Shown here piece by piece: positions 6,437-15,092 of a stretch of DNA of 23,205 bases. The position numbers were made by a program, and so were the translations under genes. The notes under the pieces are model-generated. The model ran no database searches, was not told the origin of the DNA, and saw only the letters and a list, made by a program, of their open reading frames with translations. The stretch spans positions 1 to 23,205 of the forward strand of contig JAEXZL010000101.1 of assembly GCA_023451395.1 (NCBI GenBank), in the 5' to 3' direction. Origin of the DNA: Bacillota bacterium (lineage in GTDB: Bacteria > Bacillota > Clostridia > Clostridiales > Clostridiaceae). How positions within the stretch are numbered: position 1 is the stretch's first letter; every line of letters starts with the position of its first letter.

Positions 6437-7837
6437 TTATTTTTCTATCTTCCAGCGTACTCCCTGAGGGGTATCCTCAAGGATAATGCCCCTTGCCTTT
6501 AGATCATCTCTAATCTTATCTGCTAAAGCCCAATTTCTTTCTTTTCTTGCCTTTTGTCTATCTTCTATGAGCTTTTCTATTTCCTCAGCCAAATCTTCCT
6601 TTTCATTTCTTTGTAGAATTCCTAATGGTTCTCCCAGCTCAAAGAGAAGATCAATTGCACTCTTTATTAGTTCCTTAGAAGCCTCTACTCCTATATTAGT
6701 GTTTATATCCCTCACAAGATCAAAAATAACAGAAATAGCATCAGCAGTATTAAAGTCGTCATCCATCTTTTCAATGTATTTTGCTCTATATCCTTCCAAG
6801 GTCTTTAGATAATTCTCTTCCCCATCCTTAAGCTCCGAAAGGGTAGCATTGTCATAAAGATATTGAAGATTATTCACAGCATTATACAATCTCTCCATGG
6901 AAGAGGCTGCTGAATCTAATAGCTCTACGCTAAAATTAAGCTGAGTTCTGTAATGGCCAGAAAGCATTAAAAATCTAAGTACATCAGCGTCATATTTTTC
7001 TAAAATATCCCTTACAGTAAAGAAATTGTTTAATGACTTAGACATCTTTTGATTATTTATATTCAAAAAGGCACAGTGAATCCAATATCTAGCAAAGTCT
7101 TTTCCTGTAAGCGCCTCGCTTTGAGCTATTTCATTTTCATGGTGAGGGAATACCAAATCCGATCCGCCTGCATGAATATCAATTGTTTCTCCTAAAAGAT
7201 TTTTAGCCATGCAGGAGCACTCTATGTGCCAGCCAGGTCTTCCCATTCCCCAAGGACTTTCCCAAGCAGGCTCTCCAGCCTTTTGTGCCTTCCACACAGC
7301 AAAATCCATAGGATCCTGCTTTCTATCATCTATATCTATCCTTGCTCCGGCCTGTAAATCCTCAATATTTTGACCAGAGAGCTTTCCATAGCCTGCGAAC
7401 TTTTTGGTGCTAAAATATACATCTCCCTTAACCTCATAAGCATACCCCTTATTTATGAGGCCTTGAACAAAGGAAATTATTTCATCTATATACTCAGTTG
7501 CTCTTGGATTTACTGTAGCTCTCATAAGCTTAAGTCCATCTGCATCCTTGTAATATTCTCCGATATACTTATCTCCAAGCTCTTTAACGGAAATGCTTTC
7601 ATTGTTTGCTCTTTTTATCATCTTATCATCGATATCTGTGAAGTTTTGTACGAATTTAACCTTATAACCTCTATATTCTAAATACCTTCTAATGGTGTCA
7701 AATACGATGAAGGTTCTTGCATTTCCAATGTGAAACAAATCATAGACCGTAGGGCCGCAAACATACATTTTTACCTCTCCCGGTACAATGGTTACAAAGT
7801 CTTCCTTACTCCTAGTAAGTGTATTAAAAACCTTCAT
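6437..7837 (-). CDS. cysS: Cysteinyl-tRNA synthetase
   Basis: A 466-residue class I aminoacyl-tRNA synthetase that charges tRNA-Cys in the cytoplasm. The Rossmann signature HIGN is at residues 36-39 (FHIGNARTF) and KMSKS at 264-268. The zinc site that discriminates cysteine is intact: C27, C207, H232 and E236, in MYVCGPTVYD, GWHIECSCM and VFPHHENE. The C-terminal helical domain and anticodon-binding tail (GVRWKIEK) are present. The ATG is 6 nt from AAGGAGG. It starts 17 bp after the proS stop, so the two form an operon controlled by the T-box leader at 9627-9823, and end at the shared terminator at 6393. Confidence 0.97.
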   Translation of the reverse strand: MKVFNTLTRSKEDFVTIVPGEVKMYVCGPTVYDLFHIGNARTFIVFDTIRRYLEYRGYKVKFVQNFTDIDDKMIKRANNESISVKELGDKYIGEYYKDADGLKLMRATVNPRATEYIDEIISFVQGLINKGYAYEVKGDVYFSTKKFAGYGKLSGQNIEDLQAGARIDIDDRKQDPMDFAVWKAQKAGEPAWESPWGMGRPGWHIECSCMAKNLLGETIDIHAGGSDLVFPHHENEIAQSEALTGKDFARYWIHCAFLNINNQKMSKSLNNFFTVRDILEKYDADVLRFLMLSGHYRTQLNFSVELLDSAASSMERLYNAVNNLQYLYDNATLSELKDGEENYLKTLEGYRAKYIEKMDDDFNTADAISVIFDLVRDINTNIGVEASKELIKSAIDLLFELGEPLGILQRNEKEDLAEEIEKLIEDRQKARKERNWALADKIRDDLKARGIILEDTPQGVRWKIEK

Positions 7838-7854
7838 TATAATCCTCCTTATTA

Positions 7855-9567
7855 TTAAAGTTCTATATTATTCTTTTTAAATTCTTCCATAACTTTATTG
7901 TATATTTCATCTAAGGAAATAACTTCTACCTCTTGACTATCTCTTAACTTAAATTCTACCATTCCCTCAGAAATTTTCTTGCCTACAGTAATTCTTATAG
8001 GAGCACCCATTAGATCAGCATCCTTAAACTTAACTCCTGCTCTTTCTTCTCTATCATCAAGGATTGCTTCTACCTTCATCTCTCTAAGTCTTCTATATAT
8101 TTGTTCACCAGCTATTACTTGATCTTCATTTTTGGTAACGGCAATTATTATAGAAACCTGGAAAGGTGCTATAGATAAAGGCCATATTATACCATTTTCA
8201 TCATGGTGCTGCTCTATTACTGAGGCTAAAGTTCTATTAATACCTATACCATAACAACCCATTTCAAGCGGCTGAGCTTCACCCTTTTCATCTATAAAAG
8301 TAGCTCCCATAGGCTTAGAGTATTTTGTACCTAGCTTAAATATATGCCCAACTTCTGTGCCTCTGGATATGGTAATTGCTTCTCCACATTTAGGACACTT
8401 TTCACCTTCTTCAATATTTCTAAAATCTCCAACCACTCCTTGGAAATCTCTTCCGTAATTTACGTTCATTAAATGATAGTCAGCTTTATTTGCTCCTACA
8501 ATAAAATTATACATATTTGCCACTTCATTATCTACAAAAAGTTTCTCTACTTTAATTCCTATAGGGCCAGCAAAGCCAACCTTAGCTCCTGTTGCAGCAT
8601 AGACCTCTTCCGGTGATGCCATGGAAAGCTCTGTTACTCCACCTAATGCATTAGAAATTTTTGTTTCATTTGCAGCTCTATCTCCTCTAACCATAACAGC
8701 TATTATTTTACCATCAGCATTATAGATTAGGGTTTTAGCAAACTTTTTAGAGTCTGTATTGAAAAATGCCACTAACTCCTCTATAGTCTTAACCTCTGGT
8801 GTTTCTACCTCTTTATAATCAAGGTGCTCCTCTTTTTCTGCCATTTCTGCAGTGGCCGCTGCTTTTTCCATATTTGCCGCATAGTCACAGCTGCTACAGA
8901 ATACTACATCATCCTCACCTACTGAAGATTTTACCATAAACTCTGCGGAATTAGAGCCTCCTATAGCTCCAGAATCAGCTTCAACACATTTAACATCCAA
9001 GCCACAGCGATTAAATATTTTAATGTATGCTGCCTGCATCTTTAGATAGGACTCATCTAAGCCCTTTTCATCCTTATCAAAGGAATAGGCATCCTTCATA
9101 ATAAATTCTCTAGAACGCATAACTCCAAATCTTGGTCTTCTCTCATCTCTATACTTTGTCTGTATCTGATATAGATTTAATGGAAGCTGCTTATAGGACT
9201 TTATCTCCTGCCTTGCCAAATCTGTAAAGACCTCTTCATGAGTGGGTCCTAAGCAGAACTCTCTGTCATTTCTATCTTTAAATCTAAATAACTCAGCGCC
9301 ATAGGCATCCCATCTTCCTGAATCCTGCCAAAGCTCTGAAGGAATTACTGCTGATGCTAAAAATTCCTGTGCTCCAGTATTATTCATTTCATCTCTCACA
9401 ATATTTTCAACATTTTTTAATGCCTTTAACCCTAAAGGCATAAAATTATATACTCCTGAAGCCATTTTTCTCATGAGGCCCGCTCTTAGCATCAACTGAT
9501 GACTGGAAATTTCCGCCTCTGCTGGCACCTCTCTCATGGTTAAATTAAGCATTTTTGACATCTTCAT
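7855..9567 (-). CDS. proS: Prolyl-tRNA synthetase (bacterial type, with editing domain)
   Basis: A 570-residue class II synthetase that charges tRNA-Pro. The N-terminal catalytic part includes LMLRAGLMRKMASGVYNFMP and the class II motif 2 region TKYRDERRPRFGVMRSREFI. An insertion of about 170 residues (roughly 225-390) between motifs 2 and 3 is the INS/YbaK-like domain that hydrolyses mischarged Ala-tRNA-Pro; it includes KFAKTLIYNADGK and MVRGDRAANETK. Motif 3 is GCYGIGINRTLASVIEQHHD, followed by the anticodon-binding domain. Length is normal for the type. The ATG has AGGAGG 8 nt upstream. It is the first gene of proS-cysS, with its own promoter and T-box leader. Confidence 0.97.
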   Translation of the reverse strand: MKMSKMLNLTMREVPAEAEISSHQLMLRAGLMRKMASGVYNFMPLGLKALKNVENIVRDEMNNTGAQEFLASAVIPSELWQDSGRWDAYGAELFRFKDRNDREFCLGPTHEEVFTDLARQEIKSYKQLPLNLYQIQTKYRDERRPRFGVMRSREFIMKDAYSFDKDEKGLDESYLKMQAAYIKIFNRCGLDVKCVEADSGAIGGSNSAEFMVKSSVGEDDVVFCSSCDYAANMEKAAATAEMAEKEEHLDYKEVETPEVKTIEELVAFFNTDSKKFAKTLIYNADGKIIAVMVRGDRAANETKISNALGGVTELSMASPEEVYAATGAKVGFAGPIGIKVEKLFVDNEVANMYNFIVGANKADYHLMNVNYGRDFQGVVGDFRNIEEGEKCPKCGEAITISRGTEVGHIFKLGTKYSKPMGATFIDEKGEAQPLEMGCYGIGINRTLASVIEQHHDENGIIWPLSIAPFQVSIIIAVTKNEDQVIAGEQIYRRLREMKVEAILDDREERAGVKFKDADLMGAPIRITVGKKISEGMVEFKLRDSQEVEVISLDEIYNKVMEEFKKNNIEL

Positions 9568-9626
9568 ATGAATTTCCTCCTGCTAAAATATACTTTTATA
9601 AAGCTTTTTTAATAATTTCTAAAAAT

Positions 9627-9823
9627 AAAAAAAGCCCTCCCTGTATTAGGGCGAGCTTATTAGTCGCGGTACCACCTAAATTTGTACTCCATTAATGATA
9701 ACGGTATTATACCGGAAAATCAGCTCAGAAGCGGGTTCAAAACCGTTTAAAACCTCTCACCTATGGTTTCTCTCTGTTAAAGTGGTTTTTACTATTCTTC
9801 ATCACAGCTTTTGAATTTTATCT
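9627..9823 (-). promoter_or_regulatory. T-box leader of proS-cysS (proline specifier likely)
   Basis: A tRNA-sensing T-box riboswitch. On the minus strand the leader has the stem I landmarks GAAGAATAGTA, AGAGAG and GGTGAGA, then a specifier region GAACCCGCTTCTGAGC containing CCC/CCG (proline; the register is one base uncertain) and no cysteine codon. The T-box motif AGGTGGTACCGCG follows, whose UGGU suits a tRNA acceptor end ACCA. It ends in a terminator hairpin (9634-9656) with seven T. Uncharged tRNA-Pro should stabilise the antiterminator and allow transcription of proS and cysS. Confidence 0.93.
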
Positions 9824-9828
9824 TATTA

Positions 9829-9857
9829 ATTATATATTCCAAGATAATTAAAGTCAA
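9829..9857 (-). promoter_or_regulatory. Promoter of the proS-cysS T-box operon
   Basis: On the minus strand, TTGACT (9852-9857), 17 nt, TATAAT (9829-9834), a near-consensus sigma-A promoter. Its -35 begins 5 nt after the ispD stop codon, with no terminator between, so ispD read-through must also pass the T-box terminator. Confidence 0.85.
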
Positions 9858-9861
9858 TATC

Positions 9862-10551
9862 CTAATTATAAATGCTGCAAAGCCTTTCAGCAGTAACTAG
9901 ATCTTCTGGAGTGGTAATTTTAATATTTTCATATTCACCTGAGTAGATATAAACCTTCTCCCCTAAGGCCTCAACAGCCATAGTATCATCAGTAACCTTC
10001 TCACCAGATTTTATTAAAGCTTCATGAGCCTTTTTAATTAAAGGATAGCTAAAGCATTGAGGTGTCTGCACTGCACAAAGAGTGTCTCTTTTAGGAGTAC
10101 TTAAGGAAAAGCCTCCTTCTCCTATTATCTTTATTGTATCCTTTGGGGTTACACCACAGGCTGCAGCTCCATAAAGGGATGCATACTTAATACCCTCCTC
10201 AATAAGTCTAGAGGTAACAAAAGGTCTTGCTCCATCATGGATAAGGACTATATCACAGATGGTAATAGCCCTTAAGCCATTATATACCGACTGCTGTCTT
10301 TCAATACCTCCTGGCACTATTGCCTTTAGCTTATTTATCTTCTCTTTAGAAAGTATAGTTTTCTTGAATAACTCTATTTCATCCTCTGGAAGAACTAAAA
10401 TTATTTCATCTATCAGGGAGTTTTTATCAAAGGCTTCTAAGGTATAGCTTAATATTGCTCTTCCTTGAAGTTCAATAAATTGCTTGCTTTTTGAAGCTTT
10501 CATTCTGCTGCCCCTGCCCCCTGAAACAATAATGGCACAATTTCTAGTCAT
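9862..10551 (-). CDS. ispD: 2-C-methyl-D-erythritol 4-phosphate cytidylyltransferase
   Basis: A 229-residue enzyme of the MEP isoprenoid pathway that joins CTP and 2-C-methylerythritol 4-phosphate to give CDP-ME. The nucleotide-binding loop GGRGSRMKASKSKQF covers residues 11-25, with the catalytic basic residues in place. VLIHDGARPF lies near residue 104, KRDTLCAVQTPQCF near 155 and TDDTMAVEALG near 189, all family hallmarks. The start ATG lies 7 bp after the yacL stop, with a modest AGGA SD inside the end of yacL. The neighbouring MEP gene ispF, which often follows ispD in Firmicutes, is not adjacent here. The transcript has no terminator before the proS promoter. Confidence 0.95.
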   Translation of the reverse strand: MTRNCAIIVSGGRGSRMKASKSKQFIELQGRAILSYTLEAFDKNSLIDEIILVLPEDEIELFKKTILSKEKINKLKAIVPGGIERQQSVYNGLRAITICDIVLIHDGARPFVTSRLIEEGIKYASLYGAAACGVTPKDTIKIIGEGGFSLSTPKRDTLCAVQTPQCFSYPLIKKAHEALIKSGEKVTDDTMAVEALGEKVYIYSGEYENIKITTPEDLVTAERLCSIYN

Positions 10552-10558
10552 ATAAACA

Positions 10559-11671
10559 TCATCCTATATTTTTATCTTTGATTCCATCCTTCTGCCTTGC
10601 AAATATCATTCTACCTGCGGCAGTCTGCAATACTGAGGTTACTACTACATCTATAACCTCGCCAATAAATCTCTTTCCACCTTCAACAACTATCATGGTA
10701 CCATCATCTAAATAGGCTATACCTTGGTTAGATTCCTTACCATCCTTAATGATCTGTATAGTCATTTCTTCTCCAGGTAGAACCACTGGCTTAATAGCAT
10801 TAGCCAGCTCATTTATATTTAATACTGACACTCCTTGAAACTCTGCAACCTTATTTAGATTATAATCATTGGTTATTACCTTTCCTCCAAGAACCTGAGC
10901 AAGCTTTAGTAGTTTACTATCTACCTCAGCAATCTCCGGAAAATCACCTTCCCATATCTGAACCTCAATATTTAATTCCTTTTGTATCTTATTTAATATA
11001 TCAAGGCCTCTTCTTCCACGGTTTCTTTTTAAGGAATCAGAGGAATCAGATATGTGCCTAAGCTCATCCAGTACAAAGTTTGGTATAATAAGCACACCTT
11101 CAACAAAACCAGTCTGACATATATCAAAGATTCTTCCATCAATGATCACAGAGGTATCTAATACCTTAGCCTCTCCCTTAGATCCATGCTTTGTTTTTTT
11201 ATCCTTAGTATTAGAAGTCTTTTTTAGACTACCTAGAGCTGACATTATGTCATCTCTCTTTTTAACTCCAATATCTGCTCCAAAAATCGCTGCAGTGATA
11301 TTTACTAATATAAATATATATGTTCCCACCACAGGGATTCTATTAAGAGGAGAAGCTACCAAGAAGGATATAATAAGTGCTATTATAGCTCCTGCCGCTC
11401 CAAAAATAAGTTCCACCGCTGTAAGCTTCTGAACATGCCTTTCTGTTTGATCCATTACCTTTCTAATACCATTATAAATCCACGGAGAAATAAAGAAAAA
11501 TATAAGTCCAAATAAAAAAGTCATAATTATGAGTGCTATAACACCATTCAATGTGCTATCAAAAATGCCAAGCTCTTTTACATAATTAATATTCAGCACA
11601 AATGCTCCAACAAAATATCCCACAGTTAATCCGATAACCGTGACTAGCAATCTTAATGCCTTTCTGAACAA
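10559..11671 (-). CDS. yacL: Membrane-anchored PIN/TRAM-domain protein (YacL family)
   Basis: A 370-residue protein with four N-terminal membrane helices (about residues 8-27, 42-64, 84-107 and 112-134). A basic linker follows. Then comes a PIN-like nuclease domain, starting KVLDTSVIIDGRIFDI near residue 170 and including VLDELRHISDSSD and VITNDYNL with the expected acidic residues. A C-terminal TRAM domain (about 300-360, IAYLDDGTMIVVEGGKRFIG) probably binds RNA. The family is placed next to disA and ispD in many Firmicutes; the function is not settled. I place the start at TTG (11669-11671): GGAGG at 11680-11684 is 8 nt away, whereas the GTG at 11678-11680 overlaps that SD. It is cotranscribed with ispD. 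Confidence 0.9.
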   Translation of the reverse strand: MFRKALRLLVTVIGLTVGYFVGAFVLNINYVKELGIFDSTLNGVIALIIMTFLFGLIFFFISPWIYNGIRKVMDQTERHVQKLTAVELIFGAAGAIIALIISFLVASPLNRIPVVGTYIFILVNITAAIFGADIGVKKRDDIMSALGSLKKTSNTKDKKTKHGSKGEAKVLDTSVIIDGRIFDICQTGFVEGVLIIPNFVLDELRHISDSSDSLKRNRGRRGLDILNKIQKELNIEVQIWEGDFPEIAEVDSKLLKLAQVLGGKVITNDYNLNKVAEFQGVSVLNINELANAIKPVVLPGEEMTIQIIKDGKESNQGIAYLDDGTMIVVEGGKRFIGEVIDVVVTSVLQTAAGRMIFARQKDGIKDKNIG

Positions 11672-11716
11672 AGAATTCACCTCCAGTAAATATTTAACTC
11701 TAAAGTCATATAAATT

Positions 11717-11745
11717 AGTATAATATAATTATTACGCTAATACAA
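11717..11745 (-). promoter_or_regulatory. Likely promoter of yacL-ispD
   Basis: On the minus strand, TTGTAT (11740-11745), 17 nt, TATACT (11717-11722). It would give a leader of about 40 nt. Farther upstream an extended -10, TGCTATAAT (11892-11900), could start a longer transcript that crosses the 94-bp element. Confidence 0.5.
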
Positions 11746-11773
11746 AGCTAAAATTCTAGTATTTTAATAATTT

Positions 11774-11867
11774 CCAATTTGTTTATAAATATATTTCAAG
11801 TAGTTCTTGGAAAGCAAACTTACGATACCAAACTTCCATGGCTAAAGCCTCTTCACAAATAAATTGG
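11774..11867 (-). repeat. 94-bp element with imperfect inverted-repeat ends (MITE-like or structured RNA)
   Basis: The ends CCAATTTGTTTAT (11774-11786) and ACAAATAAATTGG (11855-11867) are inverted copies matching at 11 of 13 positions. As minus-strand RNA they form a 13-bp stem with one mismatch and one G-U pair. Inside are GGCTAAAGCC and a second inverted pair around 11796-11813. The rest of the gap 11681-12082 holds only promoters on its two edges. The minus-strand reading frame through the element is open for 47 codons and reads protein-like (CEEALAMEVWYRKF), but has no SD or upstream ATG. No transposase is nearby. Confidence 0.4.
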
Positions 11868-12008
11868 GTTTTTATAACTAATTTTATTTGTATTATAGCA
11901 TAGATTAAACTTTCAAATCTGCACCTTTACAAAACTTTAACTAATCCATCCCCCTATACAAAAGATGATAGTTATTTTATTATATATACATAATCAATAA
12001 AGGCTTTA

Positions 12009-12038
12009 TTGACAAGAATGTTAAAGAAAAACTATAAT
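12009..12038 (+). promoter_or_regulatory. Promoter of the small plus-strand gene at 12083
   Basis: TTGACA (12009-12014), 18 nt, TATAAT (12033-12038), both hexamers at consensus. The predicted start lies about 40 nt before the ATG. Confidence 0.85.
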
Positions 12039-12082
12039 TAAATCACAGACTATCTATTGTAACTAAAAGAGAGGTGAGACTG

Positions 12083-12493
12083 ATGAAAGATATAATATTT
12101 GATAATTTTCAAAACTCTGTAGACGAGTGCCTACTAAGACATAGAAGTATCTTAGATATACTCACTAAGTACCAGGAGTCTCAAGCAAAGGTCAATAGAG
12201 CTGTTGCAAAGGCTATAACAAACTGTGGTTGTGTTACCCTTTCAGCAGAAAAACAATCCATACCAGAGGATTTTGATTCTGAGGATGCTTCCCTTACAAA
12301 GCTCAGTCAATGCTTAAACACCCATATTAAGGGGGAATTATGCGATAACTGTAGAGAAGTAATAGAAAGAGAGATTGGAAATAATCTTTTTTATCTTACC
12401 TCTCTCTGTAATACTCTTGATTTAAATCTTTATGATATTCTCATCAAGGAATATGATAAGATCAACACCTTAGGAAAGTTTAACCTAAGATAA
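12083..12493 (+). CDS. Small clostridial protein with MazG-like C-terminal half, function unknown
   Basis: A 136-residue soluble protein. I do not recognise it with confidence. The C-terminal half (EREIGNNLFYLTSLCNTLDL, then NLYDILIKEYDKINTLGKFNL) looks like the helical ExxxNLxYL pattern of MazG-type all-alpha NTP pyrophosphohydrolases, but the full EExxE/ExxD metal set is not evident. Two cysteine pairs, NCGC (about residues 47-50) and CDNC (about 92-95), could bind a metal. The ATG at 12083 is preferred over the GTG at 12074, which lies inside the SD GAGGTGA. It has a consensus promoter and a strong terminator, and lies between disA and yacL on the opposite strand, splitting the usual disA-yacL order. 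Confidence 0.8.
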   Translation: MKDIIFDNFQNSVDECLLRHRSILDILTKYQESQAKVNRAVAKAITNCGCVTLSAEKQSIPEDFDSEDASLTKLSQCLNTHIKGELCDNCREVIEREIGNNLFYLTSLCNTLDLNLYDILIKEYDKINTLGKFNLR

Positions 12494-12520
12494 AAGATTA
12501 GCTTAAAGCTAATCTTTTTT
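12493..12520 (+). terminator. Bidirectional terminator between the small gene and disA
   Basis: An 11-bp stem, AAAGATTAGCT and AGCTAATCTTT, around a TAA loop, followed by a T run. On the minus strand the hairpin is followed by TTTTA, so it can also end the radA-disA transcript. Confidence 0.88.
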
Positions 12521-12547
12521 ATTTTTATATTCTTATTAAAATTATTT

Positions 12548-13612
12548 CTATATCTGTCTACTTGCCAAAACCTGTTCCCTTATTCTTCTTATTCCATTTT
12601 TTATAGCTTTAGCCCTTGCTTCCCCAATTCCCTCTACCTTATCAAGGTTTTCCGTGGTGGCCTCCATTATTCCATTTAAATACTTAAAGTGCTTAATGAG
12701 ATTATCAATAACATTTCCAGGAAGTCTTGGTATTTTGTTTATTAATCTATATCCCCTAGGTGATATCAAGGTATCTATAAGAGGAACCCCAGTATAGCCC
12801 AAAATTTTTGCCAAGGTATCTAAATTCAATAGCTCCTCTTGACTTAGTCTTTGAAGGCTTAAATATATATCATTATAATCTAGGTTGCTTTTGCAATAAT
12901 CTCTAATGAGGAGTAACCCATCCTGTTCAATATTTCTTACCAACTCATTTAACTGCATAAATATAAGTCTGCCCTCATTCCCCAGCTCTACTATGTATCC
13001 TTCTATCTCAGAGACTATTCTCATAACCATTTCAGTTCTTTGAATTGCAGTAATCACCTCAAATAGTGTGGTTAAATCCTGAATCTCCAAGAGATTAAGA
13101 TTATTTATTGCTCTATCTAGTACTGAGACATATCTATCCAGTGTCTGCAATGCCTGATTGGCTCTGCCAAGTATTACAGAACTGTCTCTTAAGACATATT
13201 TTAATTCTCCCTTATAAACGGTAATTATATTTCTTCTTTGAGAAATTGCTATTATTAAGCTTCCTGTCTGCTTAGCCATTCTCTGTGCTGTTCTATGCCT
13301 GGTTCCCGTTTCATAGGTGGGAATTGCTGCATCAGGGATAAGCTGAGTGTTAGCATAGAGAATTCTTTTCATATCATTACTGATTACTATAGCCCCATCC
13401 ATTTTAGCCAGCTCATATATATAGGCAGGAGAATAATCAGAATTGATATTAAAGCCTCCATCTACAGTATTTAATATCTCTTCCCCATCACCGATAACCA
13501 GCAGGCCTCCAGTCTTGGCTCTTAATATGTTTTCAACCCCCTCACGAAGAGGTGTTCCAGGACCTAATACCTTTAATATTGCTTTTAATTCTTTATTATT
13601 TTCTTCCCTCAT
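12548..13612 (-). CDS. disA: DNA integrity scanning protein, diadenylate cyclase
   Basis: A 354-residue enzyme that condenses two ATP to c-di-AMP and scans DNA for lesions or branched structures. The N-terminal DAC domain has DGA at residues 72-74 (AKMDGAIVIS) and RHRTA at 105-109, the two catalytic motifs, both intact. A helical spine occupies about 150-290. The C-terminal helix-hairpin-helix DNA-binding domain includes KVEGIGEARAKAIKNGIRRI. The length is that of the octamer-forming DisA of B. subtilis and Thermotoga. The ATG lies 13 bp after radA, with only a weak GGTGAT-type SD, so translation may depend on coupling to radA. Pairing with radA fits the known RadA-DisA interaction. Confidence 0.97.
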   Translation of the reverse strand: MREENNKELKAILKVLGPGTPLREGVENILRAKTGGLLVIGDGEEILNTVDGGFNINSDYSPAYIYELAKMDGAIVISNDMKRILYANTQLIPDAAIPTYETGTRHRTAQRMAKQTGSLIIAISQRRNIITVYKGELKYVLRDSSVILGRANQALQTLDRYVSVLDRAINNLNLLEIQDLTTLFEVITAIQRTEMVMRIVSEIEGYIVELGNEGRLIFMQLNELVRNIEQDGLLLIRDYCKSNLDYNDIYLSLQRLSQEELLNLDTLAKILGYTGVPLIDTLISPRGYRLINKIPRLPGNVIDNLIKHFKYLNGIMEATTENLDKVEGIGEARAKAIKNGIRRIREQVLASRQI

Positions 13613-13625
13613 CTCATCACCAACC

Positions 13626-14981
13626 TTAGAACACTCTATTTATTGCTTCCTTAAGAGTATTTACTCCTATGACATTTATATCTTTACTTGATATTTTATC
13701 CATGTTTCTATAAGGAATTACAATGTTTTTAAATCCTAGCTTTTTTGCCTCATTTACTATTCTATCGCAATTTGCAACAGGTCTTATTTCTCCTGTAAGG
13801 CCTATCTCACCTACAGCCACCAGCTTTTGAAGTGTAGATGCTACACCTTTGCTGCTGGAATATAAAGATAAGGCAATACCCAAGTCTGCAGTAGTACCGT
13901 CTATATTAAGGCCCCCTACCACATTTACATATACATCTGAATTATAGAAATACACTCTGTTCTTCTTTTCCAAAACAGCCAGTATAAGACTCAATCTAGA
14001 ATTTTCAATTCCCAAGGCCGTACGTCTAGGCACTGGAATTTTTGTATCGCTTACTAGAGATTGAACCTCCACAAGGAGAGGTCTTGTCCCTTCCATTATA
14101 CCTATAATCATAGAGCCTTCTTGATTAAAATTTGTTTCCTGCAAGAAAAGTCCAGAAGGGTCATATACTTCTTTAAGACCCTGCTGACTCATCTCAAAAA
14201 CTCCAATTTCGCTGGTGGTTCCAAAACGGTTCTTAACAGTTCTTAGAACTCTAAAATCTTCAGTTCTTTCTCCTTCGAAAGATAATACCGTATCAACCAT
14301 ATGCTCTAATACCCTTGGTCCAGCCAGCTCTCCCTGTTTTGTAACATGGGCTACTATAAACAATGGTATGCCATTATTTTTGCCCATTCTCATAAGCTCA
14401 TTTGAACATTCCCTCACCTGAGATACACTTCCTGGTGCAGAAGCAACAGTATCCTTATACATAGTTTGGATAGAATCAATTATTACAAAGGAGGGCTTCA
14501 TTTCATCCACATATCTAGATATCATTGCCATATTGGTTTCTGATACAATATAGAGATTCTCAGAGCTCACTCCAAGCCTATCTCCCCTTATCTTTATCTG
14601 TTCCTCAGATTCTTCTCCTGATGCATACAGAACCTTTCCATATTTCACAGCTATGGTATTGGCAGTCTGGAGAAGTAGTGTTGATTTTCCAATTCCCGGA
14701 TCTCCAGATATCAAAGTGAGAGATCCCTTTACAAGTCCTCCTCCAAGAACTCTATTAAGCTCTTGTATTCCTGTATCAAAGCGCTCCTTTTCTCCAGAAA
14801 CTATATTAACTATGCTTTTAGGATTTGATGAACTAGACACCACCGCTTCTCTCTCAGGTTTTGTATTTCTAATTTCCTCAACCATACTATTCCATGAACT
14901 GCAGCTTGGGCATCTCCCTAACCATTTAGCTGATTCATAACCGCAATTCTGACAGACATAATAATTTTTTATCTTTGCCAT
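13626..14981 (-). CDS. radA: DNA repair protein RadA (Sms)
   Basis: A 451-residue RecA-like helicase that helps branch migration during recombination. The N-terminal zinc finger has C10, C13, C24 and C27 (CQNCG and CPSCSSW). The RecA-type ATPase has Walker A GDPGIGKST at about residues 93-101 and the RadA-specific KNRFG motif near 250. The C-terminal Lon-protease-like domain is intact (GGLNIDGTTADLGIALSLYS and VAVGEIGLTGEIRPV) and is not expected to cleave. The ATG has GGAGT about 10 nt upstream. It heads a radA-disA pair. I see no clear sigma-A promoter between 14982 and 15096, only AT-rich sequence and a small GGAAGA/TCTTCC hairpin. Confidence 0.97.
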   Translation of the reverse strand: MAKIKNYYVCQNCGYESAKWLGRCPSCSSWNSMVEEIRNTKPEREAVVSSSSNPKSIVNIVSGEKERFDTGIQELNRVLGGGLVKGSLTLISGDPGIGKSTLLLQTANTIAVKYGKVLYASGEESEEQIKIRGDRLGVSSENLYIVSETNMAMISRYVDEMKPSFVIIDSIQTMYKDTVASAPGSVSQVRECSNELMRMGKNNGIPLFIVAHVTKQGELAGPRVLEHMVDTVLSFEGERTEDFRVLRTVKNRFGTTSEIGVFEMSQQGLKEVYDPSGLFLQETNFNQEGSMIIGIMEGTRPLLVEVQSLVSDTKIPVPRRTALGIENSRLSLILAVLEKKNRVYFYNSDVYVNVVGGLNIDGTTADLGIALSLYSSSKGVASTLQKLVAVGEIGLTGEIRPVANCDRIVNEAKKLGFKNIVIPYRNMDKISSKDINVIGVNTLKEAINRVF

Positions 14982-15092
14982 TATATTATCAACTCCAAAA
15001 ATCTATAGTCATAGCCTTATTATTCCCTGGAAGAGGATTTTTCTTCCTACTCCCTTAAAGCTTTAAAAATTTCTTTTATACTATAATAATAT

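Noticed and set aside
7370..7681. Plus-strand frame of 103 codons inside cysS
   Set aside because: Antisense shadow of conserved catalytic sequence, with no translation signals.
14653..14940. Plus-strand frame of 95 codons inside radA
   Set aside because: It is the antisense shadow of a clearly conserved gene, with no SD or promoter.
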